A stretch of DNA of 64,000 nt from Zymoseptoria tritici IPO323 (GCF_000219625.1 NC_018215.1:2542001-2606000); one strand, 5' to 3'. Counted from the stretch's first letter, positions 30,929 through 43,650 are shown. Program-made: numbers and translations. The notes: a model not told the origin generated them from the letters alone.

Positions 30929-32114
30929 GGTGGCAATGTGGATGATGGTGTGGTGAAGAGTTCGGTGCGCACGCGCGTTGAGGGACTGCGCAGTGTGCGC
31001 TCGATGTGTGTGAAGTCAGGCCGGAACAACGTGGTGGTGATCAGGGAAAGGCCTTCATGTGCGTGACGCGGTGTTGTGTTGTGTTGATTGTTGACGGAGC
31101 GGAGCGGAGAATTTCGCGGCAGCGACGAGACAGAACGTCGCCTTCACCGCTTTCAGGCAAGAACGAAGTTGGCTTTTGAACAATCTTATTCGGTCTCTTT
31201 CTGCATGACATGAAGTTGATGAGAGAATACGAAGAGACACTTACATTGCAACCAAGATGTACGGACTGCCACGATCCCGTCCAGATTCCTGCCTCTTTGC
31301 TCCGACACACACTGTACAGGCCGCGGTCCCCGTCGAGCAGAACAATCTACCTGGCGCGAGTTGCCATGATCATGATATTCAAATTTTCCATCAGATGTCG
31401 CATTCTGATGCTGACGGCGAAGACGTGATCTTCGCTGCGTTCCCCGCACAATCAGGCAACTCCGACCGATCGCCAGTCAGAGTATCTCCCAAAGCCGTAC
31501 GTGCCATCTCACAGCATCGGATGGCTTGTCGAGCTATGCAAACTTCTTACTACATGATGTCCGGCAGCAGGCAAGGTATCCTCATGAGCGCGAAGCAGCG
31601 GGCGAACATCAGCGCAAAGACACGAGTAAGCGGAGAAGCAAAAGACCAAAGGAGTGACAGCCCGGCCTTGAAAGAAGCGAAACGAAGTGGATGGAGTCGG
31701 GTTGAAGTGAGGTGGAAGTGGAAGTGATGGGAGAAGTTCTCTCAAGCGTGCGATACCATTACGCGAGTCATGGCAATGCCGAAATCTGCCTGTCAAAGTC
31801 AAAGACCGAAAGTCCGGGATTCCAAGTTTGTAACCGTCATCGGCCATGTGCGACGCTAAACTCCGTCTCTTGCAGATACAACACCTCCTCCTCGTGCATC
31901 TGCAACCTCCTACATAATACCCTGCCGCATCTGCAAAGTGCATCTCGTTCCTGGTATACCATCATGCAACCGAAGATCTGATCGGACAATCTTACCGGAA
32001 CCAAGCCCGTCCAATCACACAGGCTATCCTCGCTCCAGCAGGGACTCCCTCCCCTAGGAAGCTGAGTCAACAACCACGAACCCTGGGCTAGCAAACAATA
32101 TATCAAACCTTGCA
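30929..32114. other. Divergent promoter region, unknown gene / MFS transporter
   Basis: Nearly 1.2 kb with scattered short frames only. A pyrimidine-rich stretch precedes the MFS start. Nothing else supported. Confidence 0.5.
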
Positions 32115-33992
32115 ATGAGCACGACCACCGATAACGCTGCTCCATCAGCAGACACCACTGCAAGCAACTCCCCCATCGACGACCATCATGCCGCCACCGA
32201 CAAGGAGACCGCTCCGGATACAACACGCGACTCCAGCCCCGATGGCGAACCCGCGCAAAAGGAAGCCGACGACGAGGTTGATCCACTAAACAGCAATGGC
32301 CTCATTCAAGGCCGTACAAAAGGCAAGGTCGCCGTGATCATGGCCGCTCTGATGATGGCCGTCTTTCTCGCCGCTCTAGACGTCACCATTATCACCACGG
32401 CCCTGCCAACCATTAGTCAACACTTCAATTCCGCCGCAGGATACACCTGGATCGGATCCGCATTCTTACTGGCAAACGCTTCGTCCATTCCGGTCTGGGG
32501 CAAAGTGTCCGATATTTTCGGGAGAAAGCCAATGTTGCTGGCCGCGAATGTCATCTTCTTAGTGGGCTCGCTGGTGGCGGCTTTGGCTTATAGTATTGGT
32601 ATGTTGATCGCTGCGAGAGCGGTGCAGGGTATCGGTGCGGGTGGACTGGTCATTTTGGTGAACATCGTTATTGGTGACCTCTTCCCATTGAACATTCGTG
32701 GTGCGTTCTACGGACTGATTGGAGGTGTCTGGGCGATTGCATCGAGCTTGGGACCGATCATCGGAGGCGCTTTCACGCAGAGTGTGACTTGGCGATGGTG
32801 TTTTTACATCAATCTGGTAAGTTTAAAAGTTCGCTGCTACCAGACATTCGCTAACACATCCCAGCCCCTCGACGGCATCGCCTTCTTCATCCTCCTCTTC
32901 TTCCTCGACGTCAAAACCCCACGCACGCCGTTCATGCAAGGCCTCAAAGCCATCGACTGGGTCGGCGTCCTCCTCATCGTCGGCGGCACCCTAATGTTCC
33001 TCTTCGGCCTCCAATACGGCGGCGTGACCGCACCCTGGGACTCAGCTCTCGTCCTCTGCCTCATCATCTTCGGCGTCCTCACTCTCGCTCTCTTCCTCCT
33101 CTACGAGTGGAAATTCGCCAAATACCCCATCATGCCCATGGCCATCTTCTCCTCCGTCACCAACCGCGCCACCCTCGGCGTCGTCTTCATCCATGGCTTC
33201 GTCTTCATCTCCGCCTCCTACTACCTCCCTCTCTACTTCCAAGCTATCCTTGGCGCCTCCCCGCTCCTCTCCGGCGTTTACCTCCTCCCCCACGCCATCG
33301 CGCTTGCCGTCTCTTCCCTCGCAACGGGAATCTTCGTCGCCAAGACCCGCAAATTCCTTCCGCCCATCTACTTCGCCTTCTTCATGCTCACCCTCGGCTT
33401 CGGCCTCTTCATCAACCTCGACGCCCACTCCGGCTGGGCCAAAATCATCATCTACCAAATCATCGCCGGTCTCGGCGTGGGACCTCTCTTCCAAGCTCCC
33501 ATCATCGCTCTCCAAGCACACATCAACCCCCGCGACATCGGCACCGCGACCGCCACTCTCGGCTTCATCCGCCAACTCTCCACCGCCATCTCCGTCGTAG
33601 TCGGCGACGTCGTCTACCAAAACCAATTCTCCAAGAAATTCGACACCGTCGCGGCGGCGATTGGTCCACAAGCTGCAGAGGAACTCACGGGTGGTAATGC
33701 GGGTGCTTCGACGGCGTTCATCAACGACCTTCCGAACCCGGGGAGGAGGGTCGTGAGAGAGCAGTTTGCGAAGAGTTTGCAGCCGATGTGGATCTTGTAT
33801 ACGTGTTGCGCGACGGTGGGCTTGGTGGTGATGTTCTTCGTGCAGAAGAAGGTGTTGACGGCGAAGCATGAGGAGACGAAGACGGGGTTGGAGGCGGAGA
33901 GGGAGAATGCTGCGGCGAGGAAGAGGGAGAAGGAGGAGAGGAGGGGGAAGGCGAGGGGTGCGGTGGAGAAGGATGTTGAGGCTGGGAGTTGA
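32115..33992 (+). CDS. MFS multidrug exporter, DHA2 (14-TM) family
   Basis: Exons 32115-32816 and 32865-33992 give 609 residues. The 48-nt intron (GTAAGT...CCCAG, CTAAC branch site) is a multiple of three and free of stops, so the unspliced frame also stays open and would add 16 residues. The product has a ~65-residue disordered N-terminus and then about 14 hydrophobic segments. Family motifs are LDVTIITTALPTI in TM1, GKVSDIFGRKPMLL (motif A) between TM2 and TM3, ARAVQGIGAGGL, and LGPIIGGAF (motif C of antiporters) in TM5. The C-terminus is a charged helix. Such proton antiporters at the plasma membrane export drugs, toxins or other small molecules; the substrate cannot be told here. No biosynthetic cluster genes flank it. 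Confidence 0.92.
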   Translation: MSTTTDNAAPSADTTASNSPIDDHHAATDKETAPDTTRDSSPDGEPAQKEADDEVDPLNSNGLIQGRTKGKVAVIMAALMMAVFLAALDVTIITTALPTISQHFNSAAGYTWIGSAFLLANASSIPVWGKVSDIFGRKPMLLAANVIFLVGSLVAALAYSIGMLIAARAVQGIGAGGLVILVNIVIGDLFPLNIRGAFYGLIGGVWAIASSLGPIIGGAFTQSVTWRWCFYINLVSLKVRCYQTFANTSQPLDGIAFFILLFFLDVKTPRTPFMQGLKAIDWVGVLLIVGGTLMFLFGLQYGGVTAPWDSALVLCLIIFGVLTLALFLLYEWKFAKYPIMPMAIFSSVTNRATLGVVFIHGFVFISASYYLPLYFQAILGASPLLSGVYLLPHAIALAVSSLATGIFVAKTRKFLPPIYFAFFMLTLGFGLFINLDAHSGWAKIIIYQIIAGLGVGPLFQAPIIALQAHINPRDIGTATATLGFIRQLSTAISVVVGDVVYQNQFSKKFDTVAAAIGPQAAEELTGGNAGASTAFINDLPNPGRRVVREQFAKSLQPMWILYTCCATVGLVVMFFVQKKVLTAKHEETKTGLEAERENAAARKREKEERRGKARGAVEKDVEAGS

Positions 33993-34908
33993 GGTGGAGG
34001 TGGATTTGGTTTTGGATATGTTAGCAAGGCGTTTTTTGTATGTATAGGTGCTGCCAGGTGGTAAAATATCGACAGGATAAGGAGGATTGGATGATAGTGG
34101 CATGCTTGAGTGGCAGAGACAATGTAATAGTACCTCCTTCAGCTACTTCACGAGCAGGTTTCGAGGAAACGTGCATGAGGATTGCACTTCTTGGAAGACG
34201 TTATCTCGATGAAGCATCGTTCATGATGTCTTAGGGTTAGGGTTCGCTCGTCAATGGCCATTGAAGACGGTGTGGAAGTCGCCACGTCTCGATGGTTTGA
34301 TACAATCTCATGACTCCTCCTGATTGCTGTCGTCATCGGAAATCAACCGCAATCTGTCAATAGTATCATGGGGAATCGAGAAGAGTCTTGTGGTATATTC
34401 TTGTCCTTGATGCTCTCAAAGACCACTTGCACACAGGACCACATGTCGCCTTCGATACTTTACGGCGAGTGCCTTGGGCATGTTATCCTATATTCTAGCC
34501 ATAATTTTATGTATACCCAATTGAGATCTGAGTCGGATCTTGCTGCAGAGGCAAGATATTCACGCAGATGCATGGAGCTTGAGGTAATCCTCGCTTTCAT
34601 GTGCAAACGTTTCATGGATGGGTGAATGTTCCGGCAATTCTGCCAGGGTCCACTTAAAACCCCCGCCGCCGCCCGTGAACTTGAAGCCAAGAACGACCGG
34701 GGTGCTGGCTCCTCGGAAAGTGAAAGCTGGCATCAGCTAAATCAACGACTCGAGCTTCTCGCCATTGGACCAACCCTCTTCTTCTTTCCATCCCTCGACA
34801 CTTTCGACACGAATCTTCTTCTCCATCACCCTCATCGACCTCTCGCTTGTGACTCCTCCTTCTACTTCTACACACTCCACAGGTCGCACACTCCCAGGAC
34901 TGCCCACC
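33993..34908. other. Intergenic upstream of calnexin
   Basis: About 900 bp. CCAACC and pyrimidine-rich tracts lie close to the calnexin start, as in many fungal promoters. I did not find a convincing unfolded-protein-response element by eye. Confidence 0.4.
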
Positions 34909-36728
34909 ATGCGTGTCACCTCTCTTCTGGCGCTCGGCTGCTATGCTGCCGTTTCAGCCGCGCAGGACGCTGATGTCGAAGACGAGGCCGCAAAGTCATC
35001 ATCAGTCGATGCATCTCTGCCCAAATTCACAGTAAGCTGCTCCATCATGCGGCGGCATTCGACGCATCAAAAGCTAATCCTCTTTACTCCTCCCAGCCCA
35101 CCACATTGAAGGCACCCTTCCTCGAGCAATTCACCGAAGGATGGGACAGCAGATGGAAGCCATCCCACGCGAAAAAGGAAAACACCGATGAGGAGTGGCA
35201 ATTCGTCGGAAACTGGGAGGTCGAGGAGCCCACCGTGCTCAAGGGAATGGAGGGCGACAAGGGCCTCGTGCTGAAGGACAAGGCGGCCCACCACGCCATC
35301 TCGGCCAAATTTGACGCTCCCATCGACAACAAGGGCAAGACTCTGGTCGTGCAATACGAGGTCAAGCTTCAAAACTTCCTCGAGTGCGGTGGCGCCTACA
35401 TGAAGCTTCTCCAGCAGAACGCGGCGCTCGGCACGGATGAGTTCTCCAATGCCTCGCCGTACATTATCATGTTCGGTCCCGACAAGTGTGGGTCTACCAA
35501 CAAGGTCCACTTCATCTTCCGCCACAAGAACCCCAAGACGGGCGAGTATGAGGAGAAGCACATGGACGGCGCTCCGTCGGCTGTGATCAATAAGTTGACC
35601 AACTTGTACACTTTGATTGTCAGACCCGACCAGAGCTTCGAGGTTCTCATCAATGGCGAGTCGAAGAAGAACGGCACTCTCCTTGAGAACTTCACTCCAT
35701 CGGTCAACCCACCGGCCGAGATTGATGACCCCGAGGACAAGAAGCCAGAGGACTGGGTTGACGCTGCCACGATCCAAGACCCTGACGCCAAGAAGCCCGA
35801 GGACTGGGACGAGGACGCTCCATACGAGATTGTCGACGAGACCGCCGAGAAGCCCGAGGACTGGCTTGAGAACGAGCCTCTCACCATTCCCGACCCCGAG
35901 GCTGAGAAGCCAGAGGACTGGGATGATGAGGAGGATGGTGACTGGGTTCCTCCTCAGGTTTCCAACCCCAAGTGTGACGATGTTTCCGGATGTGGTCCAT
36001 GGGAGAAGCCGATGATTAAAAACCCGAAGTACGTGGGCAAGTGGACCGCTCCATTCATCGACAACCCGGCTTACAAGGGCGTCTGGGCTCCTCGCAAGAT
36101 TGCCAACCCCAACTTCTTCGAGGCTAAGACGCCAGCTGATTTTGAGCCAATGGGCGCTGTAAGTTTGACTTCTTGAGGATGCAGACATAGACATTCACTG
36201 ACATCCAACTAGATCGGTTTCGAGCTCTGGACCATGAACGAGAACATCCTCTTCGACAACATCTACATCGGCCACGACGAAGCCGCCGCCAAGGAATTCC
36301 GCGCCGCCACCTTCGACATCAAGAAGCCCGCCGAAGAAAAAGCCGAGAAGGCCAGCAAGCCCGTGGAGGACAAGGCCGAGAAGAAGTCCCCGATGGACCT
36401 CGTCTTCACCGAGGATCCCGTCACCTACATCAAGGAGAAGAGCGCACTCTTCATCGAGCTCTTCCAGAAGAACCCCATCGACGCCATCAAGTTCGTTCCC
36501 GAGGTCGCTGGTGTTATTGGTGTTACGCTTCTTACTCTGTTGCTGCTGCTGTTTGGTGGTGGTGCGGCGGCCGCTCCTTCCGCGGAGGAGATCCGGGCGA
36601 GGGCTAAGGAGGCGAAGGCGAAGGCGGAGAAGACGAAGGATCAGGTTGCTGATGCGGTTGCGAGTGGTGCGGAGAAGGCGAAGGACGAGGTCAACAAGAG
36701 GAACACGAGGAGTGGTGCTGCGCAGTAA
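34909..36728 (+). CDS. CNX1: Calnexin
   Basis: Three exons, 34909-35031, 35097-36158 and 36213-36728, give 566 residues with phases closed. Calnexin is the ER membrane lectin chaperone that holds monoglucosylated glycoproteins. A signal peptide ([19 protein letters not shown]) starts the protein. The lectin globular domain includes [25 protein letters not shown] and MFGPDKCG...HFIFRHKNP. The P-domain has four motif-1 repeats of the KPEDW type and then motif-2 repeats such as [17 protein letters not shown] and [16 protein letters not shown]. One membrane segment ([19 protein letters not shown]) lies near residue 500 and is followed by a charged, Lys/Glu/Ala-rich cytosolic tail. All expected elements are present. 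Confidence 0.97.
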
Positions 36729-38197
36729 GTGGAGTGACGTGGAAGGGAGAAAGAGCTTGAGTGAGAGAGGGAGGCGTGGAGGAGATAAAAGCGAGAACAC
36801 ACAGTAGACGGCTTGAGGAGTCGGAAGATATCTGCTGTGGAGTAGACAAGTCCTTGATGCTTTCGAGCCGTAGTGCAGCTTTATGTAATCTATTTATCTG
36901 TACCGCAACCAAGAGATTCATGACTTTGAAGACTTGCAATCTGATGGCGAGCTGGACAATGATGCCTTTCCGGCGTTGCGACCCACATCTCGCGGCACGC
37001 TGACCGAGCAAATGACACGGGACCAGACAGCTGCGAAAGTCCCGATGGAGGTATTGCTCGATCGGAGTACATCCTGCGGCAGCATCACTTCTTCCGACCT
37101 CTCTGTCTTCTCAAGTCAGGCATGGGTACTTTGAACGGGAGGACTGGTCCTCTTGCTATTTGAATCATCAGGTGAGGTGTCCTCTCGGGTACCTGTTCAG
37201 GAGATTAGATATGACGATAGTCTCGATTAGGAGAAATTTTAAGGTTTACAGAGTGCCGTACCGAGGGTTAGTGTGAGTTGAGGGAGGGCGGGGCGGAGTC
37301 CTATGTAATCGGCGGCGGAAATGCCTGGAAGAGCATGTCCTGGCGGAGTAAACTGGTATGGACGACGTATGTCTACTCCAGATTTTGGACACGTCGTAAT
37401 TCCAGGCCAGCTGCTTGAAACAGACGTTGAAAACCGGGCAATGCTTGGTTCTCGATTGCAATAGAGTTCAAGGACATGGGCACTAGCGGCACGAGCTGCA
37501 GGGACACTGCGCCAGTCACGATGGAGACTTCACCACCAAGTACCGCGTCCTTGTATCAAATGAGACGCGACCCCTTTAGCGACATTTGATGAGCATGATG
37601 GACGGTGGACTGCTCTCCATCGCCGTAGGTTGTGCGGAACTCTCTCTCCCTGACCGGGGTGTGTGGTGTGCCCTCTTTGCTTCAACTCTCCTTTGCGACG
37701 CCAATTATTCACCTGTTCGTCCTCCAGTCCTCTGCTTGACCACTAATTCACCCTCCTCCTTCTCCGCATTGACGCGTGACGAGAACCTCTCCTGGGTCAT
37801 TGTCCATTTAATTGCTGCCTTCACCCGCGGCGTACGCTCCTTTTCTTTCGACCAGCTTCGCCAGCGCGGTTCTCCACCCCCCTCGACGGACGTGCTTTCC
37901 CGAGTTCACGCCCTCGTCACGACTGTGCCAGCGCATTGCGATCGCTTCAACTTCTCTCAGCTATCTGCTTGGCCGATACCGCCCCCAAGATCGTGTTTCA
38001 CATTGACCAGCAGTGCCTTCCTAGTCGACCACTTCACCACGCGGCCGAGATCTGCGAGTCCGACTCACGACTTCACCTGATCGCCGCACTGCACTTCACC
38101 ACTTCCCACTCGTCGCATCACGACCAAGATACAGGCAAGAGCTACGTGAGAAGCGGACCGACCGGGCAAGGACGCCGTCTGTCGGATATCCGTGAAG
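36729..38197. other. Intergenic between calnexin and the Msb1-like gene
   Basis: About 1.5 kb, pyrimidine-rich (CCTCC, TTCTCC) in the last 500 bp, suggesting a long 5' leader or promoter for the next gene. No gene supported. Confidence 0.5.
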
Positions 38198-41100
38198 ATG
38201 CCTCTCTTCTCCCGGTTTAAGAACAAGGGAGCGCAGCCGACGTCGAAGGACAAGACGCAGGTCACCAATGGCAATGATGTCGCTGCGAAACGTCCTACAT
38301 ACCAGTCGAGATGGGAGAGCACGACCATTGTGCCGGCGGAGGTTCAAGAGCTGGTGCACATCTGCACGGCAGAGATGAAGTCTCGCGGTAGGCATACACA
38401 GAGACATGAAGGACTTGAGGACACAAGACATGCTAACAACATCTCCAGCGGAGGCCCTCGATGCGCCCTTCTTCCTCCTCCCCTTCCGACCTGATTCCCA
38501 CCCTATCAGCGCCCGCACTTTCATCCGTAACTACTACAAAGCCAACGCCGAAGGCTCAACCCAATACCGCGGTGAAGCTCTCAAGCAAGAACTTCGCCTC
38601 ACCGACTCCGTCGTCCTGTGCAGCATCATGAAGTGGTGCTGGAGCCGCATGCCCGCGGGCGTGGTCACCTGGCCAGTCTACGAGGGTTTCCGCATCGGCG
38701 AGAAAGAGGCCGACCTGGCGCGCAACGCGTTCAACACGTTCATCCCGATGGGTGTCGACTCCGAGGCGAGGAGGAGTATCATCTTCGACTTTTTCGATCT
38801 GTTGGCGAGTGTGGCGGCGCATGGCAAGTTGAATGGATTGGGTGGGAGGAAGCTCTCGCGTCTAGCGGGATGGTGGGCGTTTGAGCATTCGGATGATGGG
38901 AAGGGGTTCGAGGGCGGGTATAAATGCTGGCAGAGCGCGGCGGATGCGTGCAGTCATTTATTCTTTGCGTATCTGCGCTCGCTGTCGCCGGATACGAATC
39001 CGTCGATGAATGTCATTGAGCGCATTCCGCGTTCGCTGCAGGCGCTTGTGGCTTCGACGGAGTACCCACCGGAAACGCCGAGCATGCTGCAGAGATCGAC
39101 TGCGAGAGTCGTCATGGTCGTCGACAACGTCTCGCCCACGCCGTTCGCTTTACTTCGCAGAGCTAAGAACTTTGAGTACAGGGATCGCGATCGAGTGTTG
39201 CGGGAGTTTGCCGAGTTTGAGGATCCAATCGATGCTCTGACGGAGGAGTGCAAGCGGGTGTTGTGGGCGATTTCCTCCACGAACCAGTCTCAGACGAAAG
39301 CGGTCACATCGAGTCACGGACTGCCGGGTTTGCCGAAGCCGGATGAGTCGTGGTCTGCGTTCCAGAACATGGGTTTCGGCGATATTGACGAGAGGGCTTT
39401 GTCGAAAGGTCCTGAGGGAATGAATAAACCTTCCAGCATGATTGGCAGCAGTCTTCGGTCTGGACCGCATTCGAGAGGTGACGATTTCGGCCGACCCACG
39501 ACGCCATCTTGGGGAGACTTTCTCTCTTCTGGATTCGCCGATGATGGGAAGCCTTCAACACTGCTGTATCCACCTACAGAAACGCTTCCACCCTTGGTAC
39601 AACGTTCGGCCTCTTTCGGCAGACTGGAGGGCATCAATGAGGCTCTCGCTCCGGGAGAGCTTGCTGCGATTACCAATGTCGAGCTGGACGATGCTTTCTG
39701 GTGGGTGTGGATGACGAGCTTGGCAGGAGAGGAGCCGACTGGGCGAAAAGCTGTTTTCGGTCGTTGCGCGCTCATCGAGACGACCATCATGAATGGGAAG
39801 TGGCTGATCATGGAGGAGCAAGTCAAGGGTGCTGCGCCGGATCCTGCGGAGGGAGCGTTCATCGCGCCGAAGAAGAGTCTGTTCAGCTTCACCAAGCGGA
39901 ATAAGACGGGAACGAAAGAGTCGAAGAAAAAGTCCCACAACGAGGTGCCTCCGCCGCGTGCGCTCTCGGCAACTCCGAGCAAAGTGAGCATCACCACGGA
40001 TCAACACGCGAAGATCAAGGCTGCTGCACGAGCTTTGACCACACAGAATGAGGAAAATTCGAGTCCAGAAGCCACCCGACGCGGTAGACACGAGGAGGGC
40101 ACTGCTTCGAAGACTACGAGTACCATGACTGTGGGACTGGGTAGTGAGGCTGCACCGGCGATGCAGTGGGCCAAGGCGTACGACAAGCATGCCATTCGTG
40201 CGGCGTACTTGGGTGATAATCTGGCCGGTACTGGAAAGTCGCGAGAGGATCTCGTCCGCCAGATCTCGTCCAATTCATTGACTACCGAGGAGAAGAAGCC
40301 TGTAAGGGCAACTTCTCCTCGACCGCCACCGCTGGATCTTCAGAAGACTGAGCGTGACCTTCCTGCTGTGCCGCTGCCGGAGCCAGTTGCTGCCCCTGCA
40401 CCTCCTCCGCAGCTGACGACTCGGGCGCCTAGAGAGCGTTCCGTCTCGCCTCTGCCGGTGGAGCCCGAGAAGACCGTGCAGGAGACGCCGCCTCGACCAG
40501 ATTCTCGGCCATCTGTTCAGGAGGAGCATCCTGTTTCGCGAGACGTCTCTCCCATGCCTAACAGAGTTGAGCGAAAGCCGGTCGCTGCAGCTCCTCCGCC
40601 TGTCCACCCAGCAACACGAGCTCCGGCTGCGCAACAAAAGGATCCGGGCACCCCTAAGAGCGCAACATTCCTCGCGGCACAAGCGGCGATGCAATCTAGA
40701 GCATCTCCGCCACCTCAGAATACCAGCAAGCTTCAAAAGGGTCCCACCACCAACAACGCCGGACTGCGCAAATTCTTCGGCAAGAAGACGACTGTCAACG
40801 AGCCTCCTCCACGAGTGAGCAGCCAACAAGCATCGAGTCTCGCACCACCACAATCCGAGAATGGAATCAGCCGCCGCTTCTCCCAAATGCGCAAAAACAC
40901 AAGATCTCCTCCGACAACCTCTCCGACCACCCAATCCAAACCATCCAACTCCGCTGCCGTCGCCGCCGCACGCGCCGCAACCTCCAAGGAACCCGTCCTC
41001 GACATGTCCAGTCCCAACCCCTACCCCGCCGACGACCTCTCCCGCACCAGCACCCGCGAAGAAGCCGACGCCGTGCACGAGTTCTCCCGCTTCGACCAAG

Positions 41101-41667
41101 GTCCGCTGATGGACATCCCGTCCGCCGTCACTCTCGACTCGGAAGACGACCGCTCGACCCACAAGTCCACGTTCAAAGAAGTCCCCTTGCCGAAACAATA
41201 CGTTCCCGAACCAGACGCTCCCACCCCAGAACCCGTCGCGGAACACGACCATTTCCTTCCGCCGCCGGAATTCGCGCCGCCGACGAACAATGTTGGTGCT
41301 GGTGCGGGTGTCGGTGGAGCAGCGAGGAATTTGACGCCCGACTATGAGCGGAGAGCAGAGGAGTCGTATGATCCGCAGGTCGTCCAGGATCGCTGGGCGA
41401 CGATCCGAGAGAATGCGCATCGGAGAGCGAAGAGGGGGAGTGAGGATCAGAGTGCGAGGAGTGGCATGAGTCAGAGTCAGAGGACGGATGATGGGGAGAC
41501 GTCTGGGGAGGAGAGTAAGTTTTCATCCTGTTCTTGTTGTGAGGTGAGAGGGTGTTTTGCTGACTGGTGTGGTTTTATTAGCGATCGAGTCGAGAGTCGC
41601 GAGGATCAAGGCGAGGGTTGCGGAGTTGACGGGGAATATGGATAGTGCTGTTAATGCGCGGCCTTGA
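38198..41667 (+). CDS. Msb1/Mug8-like morphogenesis protein
   Basis: Three exons, 38198-38387, 38449-41514 and 41582-41667, give 1,113 residues with phases closed. The N-terminal ~350 residues (FLLPFRPDSHPISARTFIRN, LCSIMKWCWSRMPAGVVTW, GGRKLSRLAGWWAFE) match the fungal Msb1/Mug8 domain, a divergent RhoGAP-like fold. Yeast Msb1 acts with Cdc42/Rho1 and the formin at sites of polarised growth. The middle part has short conserved segments (DDAFWWVWMTSLAGEE, KTVFGRCALIE-like). The C-terminal half is Pro/Ser-rich and disordered, with a final helical segment in the last exon (SRVARIKARVAELTGN). The exon 1 ATG at 38198 follows an in-frame GTG and is the best start. The domain call is from memory of conserved motifs. 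Confidence 0.82.
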
Positions 41668-42747
41668 AAGGCTGATCTGGACTGAGATCGACGCCGACTG
41701 AGGGGACGACCTGGCACCGCGAGATGGACATGCCGCGTCAATCCCATGACTACCGCCCGACATTGTGCTGCTGTCAAGAATCTGCAAATACCACCTGCGT
41801 CAATCGGATGGACGCGGTGCGTGGGGTGTACATACACACATTGTACAGACCACCTGCGCGCGAGGAGAGGGAGCATCGGAGGGAAGCTCGGAAGGAGTAT
41901 GGGAGGATGGAGCGGAAGGAGAAGTGAGATGGAGGAGGCACTAATGATACCACATCCGCGGGCGTTTTCTTCACGTCTGCGTTGCGATCCTTTTTGAGAT
42001 TTTCTTTTTCCTTTGTTCATGGAGCCGGAGCGTATGGTAGCGAGAAAATTCGGGTTCTTCCGTTGTTTTTTTGTAATTACACCTCATGTTCGATACCAGA
42101 TTCTGCTCTTTCTCTCTTTTCTTTCGTCGCAGCCTCGATGGTGTTGCCTCGATCATTGCTCTCCTGTTCGCGAGGAATCAATGGCAGAGAGGAGGAACAG
42201 GGGGAGAGGCTGGGAAGGAAGGAAGGCTGGGAGGGAGTATACAGTATTATGAAACGTTTTACATCGAGCATATCATCTCGTTTGATTCTATGGCAGACAA
42301 GTCCTCAGACAGGAGGACTGCCAGACTGCCAGAGCTTCCGCATTGGGAAGTTTTTAGACTTTCGGTTACACTGACTGTGTTAAGTGAGGGACCTGTGGGT
42401 ATAGCCGATGTCGGAGAGGTGAGCTACAGCTGTATAGCTACATCCTTGCGAGGTGGAAGGGTATATCTTATGTTGAGATCTCTCCTCCTGGGCTGTGGAT
42501 CCTGTTGAACAATGTTGAGTCGTTGTTTGTCGAAGAGCTTGCGTGTAAGAGGAATTCGAGGTCTGCCGAAAGTTGCCGACAACTACGACTTAATATACAC
42601 CGCCAAATGTACGTGCTTATATCCGGACTCACTCAGTATCAACAACAACGACACAGTAAGCTAACATCACCTTCCTCAGCAGTGCCACCAGTCGACTCAT
42701 TCAACCCCCTCCCCACACGAGCCCTCTCAACAACCATAACCACCAAT
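41668..42747. other. Intergenic upstream of the methyltransferase gene
   Basis: About 1.1 kb. The methyltransferase frame stays open back to 42505 with possible upstream starts at 42505 and 42608. Otherwise nothing supported. Confidence 0.4.
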
Positions 42748-43650
42748 ATGTCCTCCTCCTCCTCCTCTTCCACCCAGACGAAAAAGAAAGACCACTGGTC
42801 CTCAGAATCCTACGCCTCCTCCGCCGCCTTCGTCCCCAAACTAACCTCCACCGTCCTCTCCTACCTGTCCCCCACCCCCTCCTCCACAATCCTCGACATC
42901 GGCTGCGGCGACGGCCTCCTAACCACTCAAATCGCACGTTCCGCTCACTCAGTCCTCGGAATCGACGCGTCAGAATCCTTCATCGCGTCCGCCAACCAAC
43001 GCCTCCAAACCTCGTCGTCGTCGGAGGAGGAAGGAAAAGCGCTACAAGGAAAATGTACCTTCTCCCTCTGCGACGCCAACAGTCTCCTCTCCTCCCCTTC
43101 CGTTCAGGAACAAGTGGAGAAGCATGGAGGGTTCGATAAAGTGTTTAGCAACGCGGCGATGCACTGGATCCTCCGCCACCCCTCCACGCGGGACCCATTC
43201 TTCACATCCATCCACCGCGTGCTCAAATCGGGCGGGACGTTCACCTTTGAAATGGGCGGCGCAGGAAACGTAGCCGAGATCCTCACAGCCACCACTGCCG
43301 CTCTGCGTTCCATCGGCGGGCTTTCCCTTTTCGAAGCGAGGGAAGCGAGTCCCTGGTTTTTCCCTAGTGTGGCGTGGATGAGAGCTTGCCTTGAGAGGAA
43401 TGGATTTGTAGTGGAAATTTGTGAGACGGAGTATCGACCGTCGAGAATGACGGAGACGGAGAAAGGGGGACTGGAGGGGTGGGTGAGGTTGATGTGTGCG
43501 GAGTTTTTGGAACGGGTGGAGGATGAGGGGAAAAAGGAGGAGTGTGTGAGGGCGATTTGTGAGAATGTGGAGGGGAGTGTGTGGAGGGAGGAGGATGGGT
43601 CGAGGTGGTTGGGGTATGTGAGGTTGAGGGCTGTTGCGAGGAAGAAGTGA
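42748..43650 (+). CDS. Class I SAM-dependent methyltransferase
   Basis: An intronless frame of 300 residues from the chosen ATG at 42748, which follows an A/C-rich leader (ACCAAT) and opens a Ser run. The same frame extends 81 codons upstream, so a longer form with a possible targeting segment cannot be excluded. Motif I is ILDIGCGDGLLT, the glycine-rich SAM-binding loop. The acidic end of strand 2 is VLGIDASESFI, and the post-motif is KVFSNAAMHWILRHP, typical of trans-aconitate-methyltransferase-like enzymes. LKSGGTFTFEMGG lies at strand 5. The C-terminal ~100 residues form a charged helical cap. The substrate is not predictable from this. It is probably cytosolic. Confidence 0.8.
   Translation: MSSSSSSSTQTKKKDHWSSESYASSAAFVPKLTSTVLSYLSPTPSSTILDIGCGDGLLTTQIARSAHSVLGIDASESFIASANQRLQTSSSSEEEGKALQGKCTFSLCDANSLLSSPSVQEQVEKHGGFDKVFSNAAMHWILRHPSTRDPFFTSIHRVLKSGGTFTFEMGGAGNVAEILTATTAALRSIGGLSLFEAREASPWFFPSVAWMRACLERNGFVVEICETEYRPSRMTETEKGGLEGWVRLMCAEFLERVEDEGKKEECVRAICENVEGSVWREEDGSRWLGYVRLRAVARKK

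Noticed and set aside
32115..33992. Secondary-metabolite gene cluster around the MFS exporter
   Set aside because: No synthase, P450 or cluster regulator lies nearby; neighbours are an unknown protein and calnexin.
41523..42020. Minus-strand ORF after the Msb1-like gene
   Set aside because: It overlaps the last Msb1 exon, which is supported by phase and length. The translation is low complexity and unrecognisable.
42505..42747. N-terminal extension of the methyltransferase
   Set aside because: The frame is open by 81 codons but the composition is not protein-like and the 42748 ATG has a typical leader. Kept only as an alternative.
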